64,000 nucleotides of DNA from Thalassospira lohafexi (GCF_002844275.1 NZ_NXGX01000008.1:145445-209444), one strand, 5' to 3'. Positions 25,906-35,380 are shown, numbered from the stretch's first letter. Program-made: numbers and translations. The notes: a model not told the origin generated them from the sequence alone.

Positions 25906-26526
25906 CTAAGATAGGGCGCGGTCCACAAAGTCAAGCCGGTCCTGGCCCCAAAACAGATCGGAGCCGACCACATAGCTTGGGACACCAAATATATTGTGAT
26001 CTCGTGCGGCTTGACAGTTGGCGTCATAAATTCCGGCAATGGCGGGCAAATCGGCATTTTCCAGATACTCGGCCGACAGGTCACATTTGATCAGGGCGTC
26101 GCGCACGGTTTGCGGTTCTGCGATATCGCGTTCGTGCAGCCAGACATCTCCCATCAACGTCTCAATCAATGCGGACGCATCTTTACCGTCATCCTGCACG
26201 GCAATGATGGTCCGTGCGGCCAGTGTCTCATCAACGGGAAAGAATTTCGGTTGCGGGTTAATTGGAATGCCCAGATGTGCTGACCAGCGTTTAAGTTCTG
26301 CCATCCGGTATTCCTGCCGAGCTTTGGGGCGCTTCGCCAATGGCACGCCTCCGCCATGTTCCCAGACATCCGCGGCCCGGCATGGCTTGTGAATGATTTC
26401 TACGCCGTGTTTTTGGGCAATTTCAACTGCCCGGCGGAACCCGAAAAACGACCATGGGGACTGAACAAAGAAATAATGAATGATAGGATCGGGCAAGTTG
26501 GCCTCCTTTTGCTGTGCTTGCAGCAT
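25906..26526 (-). CDS. DsbA-fold protein, 2-hydroxychromene-2-carboxylate isomerase-like
   Basis: A 206-residue thioredoxin-fold protein. HYFFVQSPWSFFGFRRAVEI is the N-terminal strand-helix with serine in place of the DsbA cysteine. FGVPSYVVGSDLFWGQDRLD contains the cis-proline loop and the family's C-terminal GQDRL motif. This is the usual glutathione-dependent isomerase/kappa-GST subfamily; the substrate is unknown. It is transcribed alone or with the upstream GH114-like gene (89-bp gap). It is only distantly similar to the paralogue at 17274-17885. Confidence 0.82.
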   Translation of the reverse strand: MLQAQQKEANLPDPIIHYFFVQSPWSFFGFRRAVEIAQKHGVEIIHKPCRAADVWEHGGGVPLAKRPKARQEYRMAELKRWSAHLGIPINPQPKFFPVDETLAARTIIAVQDDGKDASALIETLMGDVWLHERDIAEPQTVRDALIKCDLSAEYLENADLPAIAGIYDANCQAARDHNIFGVPSYVVGSDLFWGQDRLDFVDRALS

Positions 26527-26614
26527 GTGTTCTTAACTGTATGCAACAGTGCCCAACGCAACCGGGCGCGTCAAATGCCGTCGCGCTTTTCAAGGACAGT
26601 TCAGGTGATTGTGA

Positions 26615-27772
26615 TCAGTAATCCTGCCACCAGGCATATTCACCAAGCCCACCAAGCACCACGCCATCAAAGCCAAGTTTCATGATCCCGCCAAGATAGC
26701 TGCCTTCGGTCCCAAAAATCAGGCGTTGCCATTCAGGTGTCCAGTAATGCACGTGATGTTCCTGTCCCCAGCGGGCCATCATGTTGCCTTCGCTGATGAA
26801 ATCAGGCGATCCGGCGCGCCAGTTGCTTTGCCAGTAATAACGATATGTCTCGGCTGTCGCGACATTGATATAGGCCATAATGGTGCGCGGTGTTCCAACT
26901 CTTTTATACCGCAGACGTTTCATATCTTCATAGGTAAGCGGGATGGTGCCGCGGTGGAACGGATCAATGATCAACGTGTCGTAATTGGTTGCGGTCAAGG
27001 CATCAAGATAGGCCGTCTTGGTGCCATAAGGTGAACTGTCGAGCACCATGGCAAAATTTTTGGCCGACCTGATATTGTCGATAATGTGTGGATTGGACCC
27101 GATTGGTGTGCGCGGTACCGATGCCAGAGATGACAGTTGCATGCCCGGCGGTGGAGCCGCGTAATACAGGGCATCAAGGCCGCTTACTTGTTGACGTGCC
27201 TTTTGCATGTCGTCGACCTTATTGGTGTAATCAACCAACAGGTATTGCAGGCCTTCAAGCTTCAAGCGTTCGAGATAACCAAGAATATATTTGGTTTCCT
27301 CGGTATTGGTCGGCTCGCCATATTTGTCATAGCCGTAAAACGGGGCTTCGATAAGGATGCCATCAAGCGCGCGCAGATAATCTCTTGCTGGTTCAGCGGT
27401 GCCGCGCGTGGCAAATAGCGTTGTTTCAAGAAACTCGGTCAGTTCAAGTGCGTTCATCGCGATGATCGAAAAGTCACTGCGATATCCCTTGGCCCAGCGA
27501 CTGATATCGACCACGTAATCGCGCATGCTTTCCGTGAAATCAATTTTCGGCTTGTTGTTCTGCGCGCCTTGGGCATTTGGCGCGCTTAAGCTGTTGGGGA
27601 CGGGCGTAAAGGGTTCGAGCTGCTGTGCCTGAGCCAGTAAGGGGGTGTTTGAGACCAGTGCTGCGCCTAACCCGGCTATGCTGCCTTCAATGAAACGACG
27701 TCGGGACAGTTCTTTGCCAGCAGGATGCATTGCTGATCTGCTTTGGACATCCTTGCTGTTTTTTCCCGTCAT
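26615..27772 (-). CDS. Tat-exported GH114/TM1410-like putative glycoside hydrolase
   Basis: A 385-residue secreted protein. A twin-arginine motif SRRRFIEG followed by a hydrophobic stretch and AQAQ marks Tat export. The body fits a TIM barrel of the GH114 / MJ1477-TM1410 group: VVDISRWAKGYRSDFSII at strand 1, LLVDYT and MVLDSSPYG in the middle, and IMAYINVATAETYRYYWQ with a following W-P/D segment, characteristic of this family. Relatives include polygalactosaminidase-type enzymes and the hydrolase domain of PelA, so action on an exopolysaccharide is possible. ATG 27772 has AAGGAA seven bases upstream; the ATG at 27790 lacks a site. Confidence 0.75.
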   Translation of the reverse strand: MTGKNSKDVQSRSAMHPAGKELSRRRFIEGSIAGLGAALVSNTPLLAQAQQLEPFTPVPNSLSAPNAQGAQNNKPKIDFTESMRDYVVDISRWAKGYRSDFSIIAMNALELTEFLETTLFATRGTAEPARDYLRALDGILIEAPFYGYDKYGEPTNTEETKYILGYLERLKLEGLQYLLVDYTNKVDDMQKARQQVSGLDALYYAAPPPGMQLSSLASVPRTPIGSNPHIIDNIRSAKNFAMVLDSSPYGTKTAYLDALTATNYDTLIIDPFHRGTIPLTYEDMKRLRYKRVGTPRTIMAYINVATAETYRYYWQSNWRAGSPDFISEGNMMARWGQEHHVHYWTPEWQRLIFGTEGSYLGGIMKLGFDGVVLGGLGEYAWWQDY

Positions 27773-27873
27773 CTGGCGTTCCTTGCCCATTTTTGCTTCT
27801 CGTAACTACTATCAGATACTTACCGCGTCTGACGCGTCATGGTTTGGTATGTTCTACCGCCGTAGAGCCAGCA

Positions 27874-29010
27874 TCAGGATGCGACGCGCATGTTGCTCTG
27901 GCACGTTATGCGGTCACAGACCAATGCGCCAATTGCAAGTGATGCAGTCAATCCCGGCGATTCAATACCATAGAGCATTACAAGACCATTAAGGCCGTGC
28001 GATTTTACATCGGCAATCATGAAGTCATGGGCTGCTTCATCCGGCGACTGAATTTTCGGCCGCACGCCTGCGTAACCTGCCTGAAGGGCGTTTTCATCAA
28101 GATCAGGATAATATTTACGGATGGCCTCAGCAAAATCGTGGCGCCGTTCTTCCGGTACGTCGTAGTTCGGCGCATCAACCCACGTGACGTCTGGACCAAA
28201 GCGCGCCTGTCCTCCCATATCAAGGGTAAGATGAATGCCAAGCCCGGCTTGTTCCGGGGCAGGGTAGATCAAGGTTGAAAATGGCGCCTTGCCCGACAGA
28301 GTAAAATAACAGCCGCGCGCGTAATGCTGTGCGGGAACAGTGTTTTTGTTCATGCCGGTAAAATTACGTCCTAGCGTCTGGCTGTGCAATCCGCCTGCAA
28401 CAATCAGTTCGGCGCAGGTCAGGCTCATTTCTTCGCCATCAGCATCACGGGTATTGACCGTATAGACACCCGTATCGTGGTTGACCGAAATCACATCCGT
28501 ATTTAATGCCAGTGTGGCGCCGTGATTTTCCGCATCCCCCAAAAGGGTCACCATCAACTGATGGGAATCGACAATGCCGGTAGATGGGCTGTGCAGTGCG
28601 CCAACGCATTTCAGGGCCGGTTCACGCTTAAGGGTTTCGGCTTTGCTAAGCCAGACAAGGTCATTAACCCCGTTTTCTTGCGCCTTCTTTTCGATGCTGC
28701 GCAGGGCATCAAACTGATCATCTTTCGTGGCGACAATCAGTTTTCCTGTGCGTTTGTGATCAATGCCGTTTTCGGCGCAATAGCGATATAGAAGGTCGCG
28801 TCCTTCGACGCACAACTGCGCCTTAAGGCTGCCTTTCGGATAATAGATCCCGGCGTGAATGACTTCGCTATTGCGTGCGCTGGTTTCCGTGCCGATGGCG
28901 TCATGACGTTCAATGATCAGGACTTCACGGCCTGCACGGGCGAGAGAGCGGGCACAAGCCAGCCCAACAACACCGGCGCCAATGACAATGGTTTGAATAT
29001 CTGTGGTCAT
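27874..29010 (-). CDS. FAD-dependent oxidoreductase, L-2-hydroxyglutarate oxidase (LhgO)-like
   Basis: A 378-residue flavoprotein. The dinucleotide-binding motif GAGVVGLACARSLARAG is at the N terminus, and SARNSEVIHAGIYYPKGSLK is nearly diagnostic of the LhgO/L2HGDH group within the D-amino-acid oxidase fold. VDSHQLMVTLLGDAENHGA and the C-terminal GIESPGLTASLAIG complete the pattern. The reaction would be oxidation of L-2-hydroxyglutarate to 2-oxoglutarate with electrons passed to quinone. A short gap to the downstream GH114-like gene gives no functional link. Confidence 0.87.
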   Translation of the reverse strand: MTTDIQTIVIGAGVVGLACARSLARAGREVLIIERHDAIGTETSARNSEVIHAGIYYPKGSLKAQLCVEGRDLLYRYCAENGIDHKRTGKLIVATKDDQFDALRSIEKKAQENGVNDLVWLSKAETLKREPALKCVGALHSPSTGIVDSHQLMVTLLGDAENHGATLALNTDVISVNHDTGVYTVNTRDADGEEMSLTCAELIVAGGLHSQTLGRNFTGMNKNTVPAQHYARGCYFTLSGKAPFSTLIYPAPEQAGLGIHLTLDMGGQARFGPDVTWVDAPNYDVPEERRHDFAEAIRKYYPDLDENALQAGYAGVRPKIQSPDEAAHDFMIADVKSHGLNGLVMLYGIESPGLTASLAIGALVCDRITCQSNMRVAS

Positions 29011-29066
29011 ATTGGGTAATTCTTCTTTGGGGCGATACGATATGGGTGGGGCGACCGTAGCCTAAC

Positions 29067-30113
29067 TTAACCCTGGTTTTGCTGGCGGAAATAAACCGCC
29101 TGTCCATTGTTGTCTTGACCGTCACCGGTGACCGATGCCGGCCCCTCGCTGGTGTAGTTTCCGCGCGCGAAGCTGCCGTCATTACAATAAACATACCAGC
29201 TGCCAAATGGCAGGGTGCCGGTTTGATACGCGCCGCCTTCATGGCGCCAGATGCCCTCGCAATGACGCTGGTCGTCATCAACAATCATCGTACCTTCGCC
29301 CGATGGCTGATCAAATTTCAAGGTTCCAACACCTCGTGCACCTTGCCAATTGGTGGTGATTGGAATGCCATCTTCCGGCGGGGTGGTGACCGACCCTTCG
29401 GGTTGCGGTGCAGGGGGCGTTGCCGCAGCCACAGGCTTGGCGACATTGTCGGGGATTTGCACTGTGAACCGGTTCATAAAGCCCGCAGCGAATTCCTGAG
29501 CATCAATCATGCTTATTGGCGTGGATGCGGTGGCCGAGCCTGTCACAGCCTGCTGCATTACTGGCGTACAGTAAAAGCCAAGAAGACGACTTCCGCGCTG
29601 GCTTTGGGTTTGCGGGTCCCACTGGCCAACAAAGGAAATGCACTGTGATTGATTGCGCGCAAACGGCACCATCGAAATCGGACCAATCCGGGTTTCCTGC
29701 GTGAAACTGGCTCCATTAACCTTGCTTCCGGATTTGAGTGAATCAAACATGTCTAAAAGCTGGTTCGGGGCCATTGCCGTACTGAACGTGAAACCGGCAG
29801 AAGATGTCGTAAAGACGGTTTCCAGATACAGGTCACTTGCCGATTGCGGTAGTTCTTTTGCCGTGCGCGGAGCAAACCAGCGACCGACGAAGACGGTGCT
29901 GTTGTCTCGGTACTGGCGCAGGAAGACGTTTTTGCCGTCCGCTTTTGACGCAAATTCCATCGGGCTCTGGTCTTCGGGAACCTGTTCAAAACCGCCAACT
30001 TGCTGTGCGGATGCACATTGCATGGTTGCGATCAGAAGGCTACCCAAAACGCCACCAATCAAAGCCCCCCGATACTGCACTTTGCGTCCTTTCAATATGT
30101 TTTTCAGGCGCAT
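29067..30113 (-). CDS. Secreted protein of unknown function
   Basis: A 348-residue protein with a Sec-type signal peptide (ALIGGVLGSLLIATMQCASAQQ). The N-terminal domain of about 170 residues, with VFLRQYRDNSTVFVGRWFAP and CISFVGQWDPQTQ, is followed by a proline/alanine linker. A C-terminal beta-rich domain (GVGTLKFDQPSGEGTMIVDD, then FGSWYVYCNDGSFARGNY) has glycine-spaced strands reminiscent of MORN-like repeats. I recognise no family. Paired cysteines suggest periplasmic disulfides. The gap to the LhgO-like gene is 56 bp, and both read in the same direction. Confidence 0.7.
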   Translation of the reverse strand: MRLKNILKGRKVQYRGALIGGVLGSLLIATMQCASAQQVGGFEQVPEDQSPMEFASKADGKNVFLRQYRDNSTVFVGRWFAPRTAKELPQSASDLYLETVFTTSSAGFTFSTAMAPNQLLDMFDSLKSGSKVNGASFTQETRIGPISMVPFARNQSQCISFVGQWDPQTQSQRGSRLLGFYCTPVMQQAVTGSATASTPISMIDAQEFAAGFMNRFTVQIPDNVAKPVAAATPPAPQPEGSVTTPPEDGIPITTNWQGARGVGTLKFDQPSGEGTMIVDDDQRHCEGIWRHEGGAYQTGTLPFGSWYVYCNDGSFARGNYTSEGPASVTGDGQDNNGQAVYFRQQNQG

Positions 30114-30453
30114 CTATATTTTGCGCTACCCTTATCTTTACCTTTGTGTTGTTAAGTTGGCTAGGGTCAAGACTCATTGCTGTGATTGCATCGACAGCCG
30201 GTATGACCGTGAAATACAAGCAAAAGCACTAACCGCAGAGTATTTCACCGGTTAAGATGGGGATGCAAAGCGTTTCCTCACGATATCCAGACGATGCGTG
30301 CGATGATGTGAATGAGTTTTGTGCTGACGGTCAGTCCAAGGATGTCATGCTGACAGGTTTCTTTTATCCTTGATTTTTGGGGACAAAGTGGCTCTTTGGG
30401 AAGACTGGACTTGGGGACAATATCAAGATGCCTGAATAACGGAGCAAACAGCC
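30114..30453. other. 340-bp divergent intergenic region before mipZ
   Basis: It separates the minus-strand secreted protein gene from mipZ. It contains a weak inverted repeat TAACCG (30230-30235) / CGGTTA (30249-30254), whose TTAACC-like half-sites recall CtrA, but the spacing does not fit the CtrA consensus. Nothing else is supported. Confidence 0.4.
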
Positions 30454-31353
30454 ATGACGGTGCAAGAGACCAGCGCAGGCGGGGACAGCGCAGGCCAGCA
30501 GACTGCGACAGATAAACAACCGCAGTCCAACCGCGCCCATGTAATTGTTATCGGCAATGAAAAAGGGGGGTCGGGCAAATCGACAACGGCGATGCATCTG
30601 ATCGTTTCCCTGATGAAAATGGGCTTTACGGTCGGATCACTTGATATCGATGCGCGTCAGGGAACATTGACCCGCTATATCGAGAACCGAACAGCGTTCA
30701 ACGCCAAAAAAGGTTTGAAACTGCCCACGCCTGAACATCGCCCGATTTATCGCAGCGAAGTTTCCGATGGCAACGAGGCCAAACTTGATGAGCGCGACCG
30801 GTTTACCAGCGCCTTGGGCGAGATGGTTGTCGGATGCAACTTTGTCGTGATGGATTGCCCGGGCAGTGACAATTACCTGTCACGTCTGGCGCATGCCTGT
30901 GCCGATACGTTGATTACACCAATCAATGACAGTTTTATCGACCTTGATATGCTCGCACGGATTGATCCGGATACATTGGATATCAAAGGGCCAAGCATCT
31001 ATGCCGAAATGGTCTGGGATGCCCGTAAACGTCGTGCTGGTATTGACGGTGGGACCATTGACTGGATTGTTATGCGCAACCGTCTTTCACATCTTGATGC
31101 GCGCAACAAACGCGATATCGCGGAAATTGTTGAAAAGCTCGCAGGGCGCATTAGGTTCCGTCCGGCACCGGGCTTTGGCGAACGTGTGATTTATCGTGAA
31201 TTGTTCCTCAAAGGGCTGACCCTTTTGGATCTGCGCGAAAAGGGTGTGGGTATCCCGATGAGCATGTCGCATATGGCAGCCCGTCAGGAAGTCCGTTCCT
31301 TGCTTGAAGTGATCGGGTTCAAACCGTCCGATGGTGAAGAGTTGCCGATCTGA
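30454..31353 (+). CDS. mipZ: Division-plane positioning ATPase MipZ
   Basis: A 299-residue ParA/MinD-type ATPase. The deviant Walker A GNEKGGSGKST is at 34-44, and DIDARQGTLTRYIENR is the MipZ-type segment that follows the switch region. VVMDCPGSDNYLSRLAHACAD is the Walker B region. In Caulobacter MipZ forms a bipolar gradient with ParB and inhibits FtsZ so that division occurs at midcell; alphaproteobacteria without MinCD rely on it. The first 28 residues are a low-complexity extension. GGAG nine bases upstream supports the start. The VWA-like and J-domain genes follow closely. Confidence 0.93.
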   Translation: MTVQETSAGGDSAGQQTATDKQPQSNRAHVIVIGNEKGGSGKSTTAMHLIVSLMKMGFTVGSLDIDARQGTLTRYIENRTAFNAKKGLKLPTPEHRPIYRSEVSDGNEAKLDERDRFTSALGEMVVGCNFVVMDCPGSDNYLSRLAHACADTLITPINDSFIDLDMLARIDPDTLDIKGPSIYAEMVWDARKRRAGIDGGTIDWIVMRNRLSHLDARNKRDIAEIVEKLAGRIRFRPAPGFGERVIYRELFLKGLTLLDLREKGVGIPMSMSHMAARQEVRSLLEVIGFKPSDGEELPI

Positions 31354-31423
31354 CCGGTTGCAACCTATATCTTTAGGGGCACATCATGGTGTCTGATCGA
31401 CAAGCTGAACTGGTAGATTTTAC

Positions 31424-32146
31424 TTGGCACGCAAAAACATCGTCGCGGAAACATCCAAGAAGCAAGACGTCGCGGACTTTCTGAGTAAGGCGCGTGATCT
31501 TTCTGTGCGGGCGCCTGCATCCGGCCCGGCACAGGGGCGGCTGATCTTTGCCATGGATGCAACCGCCAGTCGCCAGCCAAGCTGGGACAGTGCCACGATG
31601 CTGCAGGCAGAAATGTTTGACGCCGTATCGGGGCTTGGTGCACTTGATATCCAGCTTGTTTTCTTTCGCGGAATTTCTGAATGCAAGGCAAGCAGCTGGT
31701 GCCGTGACGCGGCAGCATTTGGCACTTATATGACCAAAGTCAGCTGTCGCGCCGGGCATACCCAGATCGAGCGTGTATTGGCCCATGTTGAACGTGAAGC
31801 CGAAAATAAGAAGATCGATGCCTTGATATATGTCGGCGACTGTATCGAAGAAAACCCCGATGATCTGGCCCCAATTGCAGGTAAGCTGGCGCTTAAGGGG
31901 GTAAAGGCATTCATGTTTCAGGAAGGCTTTGATCGTAAGGCGCAATTTGCGTTTGGGGAAATTGCGCGGATTACCGATGGGGCCTTTATGCAGTTTGATG
32001 CCAGTGCCGTCCAAAAACTGCGTGATTTACTTGGTGCGGTGGCAAGTTATGCCGTTGGCGGGCAAGACGGACTTGCAGTTTATCAGGAAAAAACCGGATC
32101 AAATGACGTGCTGTTGCTAGGCAATCAATTGCGGAAAAAACCATAA
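31424..32146 (+). CDS. VWA-like domain protein with TTG start
   Basis: A 240-residue protein. RLIFAMDATASRQPSWDSA has the D-x-T/S-x-S-like start of a von Willebrand A domain, and DALIYVGDCIEENPDDL and MFQEGFDRKAQFAF follow in the expected order. No in-frame ATG exists after the upstream stop at 31406-31408, so the start is TTG 31424 (MARKNIV). There is little ribosome-binding signal, suggesting low or coupled translation after mipZ. Its stop overlaps the ATG of the J-domain gene (TAATG), indicating coupling. The role is unknown. Confidence 0.78.
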   Translation: MARKNIVAETSKKQDVADFLSKARDLSVRAPASGPAQGRLIFAMDATASRQPSWDSATMLQAEMFDAVSGLGALDIQLVFFRGISECKASSWCRDAAAFGTYMTKVSCRAGHTQIERVLAHVEREAENKKIDALIYVGDCIEENPDDLAPIAGKLALKGVKAFMFQEGFDRKAQFAFGEIARITDGAFMQFDASAVQKLRDLLGAVASYAVGGQDGLAVYQEKTGSNDVLLLGNQLRKKP

Positions 32147-32973
32147 TGCAATGGTTGTTGGTTGGTATTGCGCTGTTTGTCGGTGTTGGGTTCTTCATTC
32201 GCTGGATGACCGAGGCGGAACCAAAAGAAATTCGCAAAATTGGCATGATTGTGACCATCACTTTGCTGGTGGTTCTGGCAGGCTGGATGCTGCTGACAGG
32301 CAAGCTGGCTGCGATGTTTGCGGCTTTGGCCGCCGCCGTTCCGTTCCTGATTAGGGTGATGAAACTAGGCTTTTTATTGCCACTTTTACGCAAGATATTT
32401 GCGTCGTCGCGTCGGACTGCCCGTCCTGGTGGCTTTGGTCAGCAGGGGCGTGGTGCCGGCAGAACGTCAGAAATCAGAACGGATTATCTTTATATGCTGC
32501 TTGATCTCGAAACCGGCCAAATGCAAGGCTCCGTGCATAACGGGACCTATGCCGGAGCAGATCTTGACAGCTTGGAGCTTGACGACCTGCGGTTGCTTTA
32601 TGTTCAATGTTGCGGTGCAACTGATCAAAGCCAAGCTGTTTTGGAAGCCTATTTTGAACGTCGTCCCGATTGCTCGGGATGGCAAGGTTGGTCCAAAACA
32701 GACAATGGTAACAATGGCACATATACTGGGGGAAGCGGCCACAACGAAAACGAGAGTGGCCAATATGACAACAGGCGTTTTAGTACCAGTGATATGACTG
32801 CTGATGAGGCCTGTAAAATCCTTGATGTTGCCAAAGACGCAACCCGCGAGGAGATCAATCGGGCTTATAAAAAACAGATCAAGACGGTCCATCCCGATCA
32901 TGGTGGGTCAGATTATCTGGCATCGCAGCTCAATGCGGCACGAAGCCTTTTGTTACGGCTATGTAAAGATTAG
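32146..32973 (+). CDS. Membrane-anchored J-domain (DnaJ-like) protein
   Basis: A 275-residue protein with two or three N-terminal membrane segments (about 1-20, 33-50 and 55-75). A central TerB/'DnaJ-N'-like region of about 60 residues (DYLYMLLDLETGQMQGSVHN) precedes a glycine/asparagine-rich linker. A C-terminal J domain of about 50 residues carries the HPD tripeptide (TVHPDHGGSDYLA). The layout resembles DjlA/TIM14-like cochaperones that recruit DnaK to the membrane. It is translationally coupled to the preceding VWA-like gene, so the two probably work together, but the client is unknown. Confidence 0.85.
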   Translation: MQWLLVGIALFVGVGFFIRWMTEAEPKEIRKIGMIVTITLLVVLAGWMLLTGKLAAMFAALAAAVPFLIRVMKLGFLLPLLRKIFASSRRTARPGGFGQQGRGAGRTSEIRTDYLYMLLDLETGQMQGSVHNGTYAGADLDSLELDDLRLLYVQCCGATDQSQAVLEAYFERRPDCSGWQGWSKTDNGNNGTYTGGSGHNENESGQYDNRRFSTSDMTADEACKILDVAKDATREEINRAYKKQIKTVHPDHGGSDYLASQLNAARSLLLRLCKD

Positions 32974-33086
32974 CGTCAATTATGCTTACGCTTGCTTGAT
33001 CCCCGTTCTGGAATCGTGGCAAAAGCATACATGCAGACAGTTCTTGATAGGGCTGGCCTGCAGCGGTTGAAAAAGGAAATTTTTGA

Positions 33087-33974
33087 ATGTCGAAACGAAT
33101 CAAAAAGGCTGTTTTCCCGGTCGCAGGTATGGGCACCCGATTTTTGCCTGCAACCAAGGCAATGCCCAAAGAAATGTTGCCAGTCGTTGACAAGCCGCTG
33201 ATTCAATACGCCGTCGAAGAGGCAATCGCAGCGGGTATCGAAGAATTCATCTTTGTGACAGGCCGTGGCAAAAGTGCGATCGAAGATCACTTTGACCGGT
33301 CTGCCGAACTTGAAGCCATCCTCAAAGAGCGCGGGAAAGAAGACGCGCTGGCCAAGGCACTTGAGATGATCCCGGATAATGGTCGCGTCACCTATACCCG
33401 TCAGGGCAATCCTTTGGGCCTTGGGCACGCTGTATTGTGTGCAAAATCGTTGGTGGGTGATGAGCCATTTGTTGTTCTGTTGGCAGATGACCTTATCCAG
33501 TCGAAAACGCCGTGCATGAAGCAAATGGTCGAAAGTTATGGCCGCACGGGCGGCAATATGGTTGCCGTCATGGATGTGCCGCGCGAAGAAACCGCGCGGT
33601 ATGGTGTGTTGGAAGTCGAAGGTACGAATGGCCGTCTGGTCAGTGCATGTGGCATGGTTGAAAAACCAAAGCCCGAAGAAGCCCCGTCAACACTATCGGC
33701 AATTGGTCGTTACATCCTTGATCCGGGTATTTTCGAAGTCCTTGAAAACATTCCGCGCGGGGCTGGTAATGAAATCCAGCTTACCGACGCATTGGCGGCA
33801 ATGATTGGAAAAGTACCTTTTTATGGATATCGCTTCGAAGGTCAGCGCTTTGATTGCGGGAACAAGATTGGCTTCCTGAAGGCCACCATGTCATTTGCCT
33901 TGGCGCGTGAAGACATGCGCGATGACGTTCGTCAGCTTATTCATGATTTTGCTTCAGGCGAAGCAGCCGAATAA
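33087..33974 (+). CDS. galU: UTP-glucose-1-phosphate uridylyltransferase
   Basis: A 295-residue nucleotidyltransferase that makes UDP-glucose. The N-terminal KKAVFPVAGMGTRFLPATKA is the nucleotide-binding signature, followed by PKEMLPVVDKPLIQYAVEEA. The mid-protein LLADDLIQS holds the metal-binding aspartates and GRYILDPGIFEVLE the sugar-binding region. It leads a gene set with ugd and a phosphomannomutase that supplies activated sugars for envelope polysaccharides. AAGGAAA about ten bases upstream supports the start. Confidence 0.96.
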   Translation: MSKRIKKAVFPVAGMGTRFLPATKAMPKEMLPVVDKPLIQYAVEEAIAAGIEEFIFVTGRGKSAIEDHFDRSAELEAILKERGKEDALAKALEMIPDNGRVTYTRQGNPLGLGHAVLCAKSLVGDEPFVVLLADDLIQSKTPCMKQMVESYGRTGGNMVAVMDVPREETARYGVLEVEGTNGRLVSACGMVEKPKPEEAPSTLSAIGRYILDPGIFEVLENIPRGAGNEIQLTDALAAMIGKVPFYGYRFEGQRFDCGNKIGFLKATMSFALAREDMRDDVRQLIHDFASGEAAE

Positions 33975-33994
33975 TCATTTCATTTCAATTATAA

Positions 33995-34031
33995 CCGGCC
34001 GGGATCGTCTGTTGAATTGTTCCGGCCGGCA
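33995..34031 (+). repeat. GC-rich hairpin between galU and ugd
   Basis: CCGGCCGG at 33996-34003 and again at 34023-34030 form an 8-bp stem, extended by a G-T and an A-T pair, around a 17-nt loop. No T tract follows, so partial attenuation or mRNA-end protection within the operon is more likely than full termination. Confidence 0.5.
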
Positions 34032-34056
34032 ATAACTTTACTAGGGTAAAACATCC

Positions 34057-35373
34057 ATGCGCGTAGCAATGATCGGGACCGGATATGTTGGACTTGTGTC
34101 CGGTGCCTGTTTCTCCGAATTCGGTACTGACGTCATCTGTGTCGACAAAGATGTGGAAAAAATCGCCCGTCTTGAAGATGGCATCATGCCGATCTACGAA
34201 CCGGGTCTGGATGTTCTGGTTGAAAACAACGTCAAAGCAGGGCGTCTGACATTTACCACGGACCTTAAGGTTGGCGTAAAAGATGCCGATGCAGTGTTTA
34301 TTGCTGTTGGCACGCCGACCCGTCGTGGTGATGGCCATGCTGATCTCAGCTATGTCTATGCCGCAGCCGAAGAAATCGCCGAGGCGATGGATGACTTTAC
34401 GGTGATTGTGACCAAATCAACCGTACCGGTTGGCACGGGCCGCGAAGTAGAACGCATTATCCGTGAAAAACGCCCGGATGCGGAATTTGCGGTGGTGTCA
34501 AACCCCGAATTCCTGCGTGAAGGTTCGGCGATTGGTGATTTTATGCGCCCGGATCGTGTCGTGATCGGTACCAGTGATGAACGGGCCCGCGAAGTCATGT
34601 CGGACTTGTATCGTCCGCTGTATCTGATCGAAACACCGATTGTGTTTACGTCACGCGAAACCTCGGAAATGATCAAATATGCCGCCAATACGTTTTTGGC
34701 CGCAAAGATCACGTTCATCAACGAAATTGCCGATCTTTGTGAAAAGGTTGGTGCGGACGTCCATGACGTTGCGCGCGGTATTGGTCTTGATGGCCGGATT
34801 GGTAAAAAATTCCTGCATCCTGGGCCGGGCTATGGTGGGTCCTGTTTCCCCAAGGATACGCTGGCCCTTGTGCGGACCGCTCAGGAATATGATAGCCCGC
34901 TTCGGATCATCGAAACGGTGGTCAATGTGAATACGGCACGTAAAAAGGCGATGGCCAATCGCATCGTTTCTGCATGCGGTGGTTCGGTGGCAGGCAAAAC
35001 CATCGGCATTCTGGGGCTGGCATTTAAACCAAACACCGATGACATGCGTGACGCGCCCAGCCTTGATATTGTACCGGCCCTCATTGCGGCCGGGGCGACG
35101 GTCAGAGCCTATGATCCAGAGGCCATGGAAGAAGCCAAAAAGCTTCTGGAAGGCGTGAGCTATTGCGAGAATGCTTATGAAACCATCGATGGCGCTGATG
35201 CGATGGTTGTTCTGACCGAATGGAACGAGTTCCGTGGCATGGACCTTGACCGTGTCAAAGACGCGCTGAAACATCCGACCGTTGTGGATTTGCGAAACGT
35301 TTATGATCCGGCCGAAATGGCCGAAAACGGCTTTAGCTATTCCTGTGTCGGGCGCGCATCAATTGGAGGCTAA
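34057..35373 (+). CDS. ugd: UDP-glucose 6-dehydrogenase
   Basis: A 438-residue NAD-dependent enzyme that oxidises UDP-glucose to UDP-glucuronate. The N-terminal Rossmann motif is MIGTGYVGLVSGACFSEFG. The catalytic cysteine C263 lies in GYGGSCFPKDTLAL. The C-terminal UDP-binding domain contains LGLAFKPNTDDMRDAPSLDI. It lies 82 bp after galU, whose product is its substrate, and its end overlaps the ribosome-binding site of the following phosphomannomutase gene. Confidence 0.97.
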   Translation: MRVAMIGTGYVGLVSGACFSEFGTDVICVDKDVEKIARLEDGIMPIYEPGLDVLVENNVKAGRLTFTTDLKVGVKDADAVFIAVGTPTRRGDGHADLSYVYAAAEEIAEAMDDFTVIVTKSTVPVGTGREVERIIREKRPDAEFAVVSNPEFLREGSAIGDFMRPDRVVIGTSDERAREVMSDLYRPLYLIETPIVFTSRETSEMIKYAANTFLAAKITFINEIADLCEKVGADVHDVARGIGLDGRIGKKFLHPGPGYGGSCFPKDTLALVRTAQEYDSPLRIIETVVNVNTARKKAMANRIVSACGGSVAGKTIGILGLAFKPNTDDMRDAPSLDIVPALIAAGATVRAYDPEAMEEAKKLLEGVSYCENAYETIDGADAMVVLTEWNEFRGMDLDRVKDALKHPTVVDLRNVYDPAEMAENGFSYSCVGRASIGG

Positions 35374-35380
35374 TACCAAT

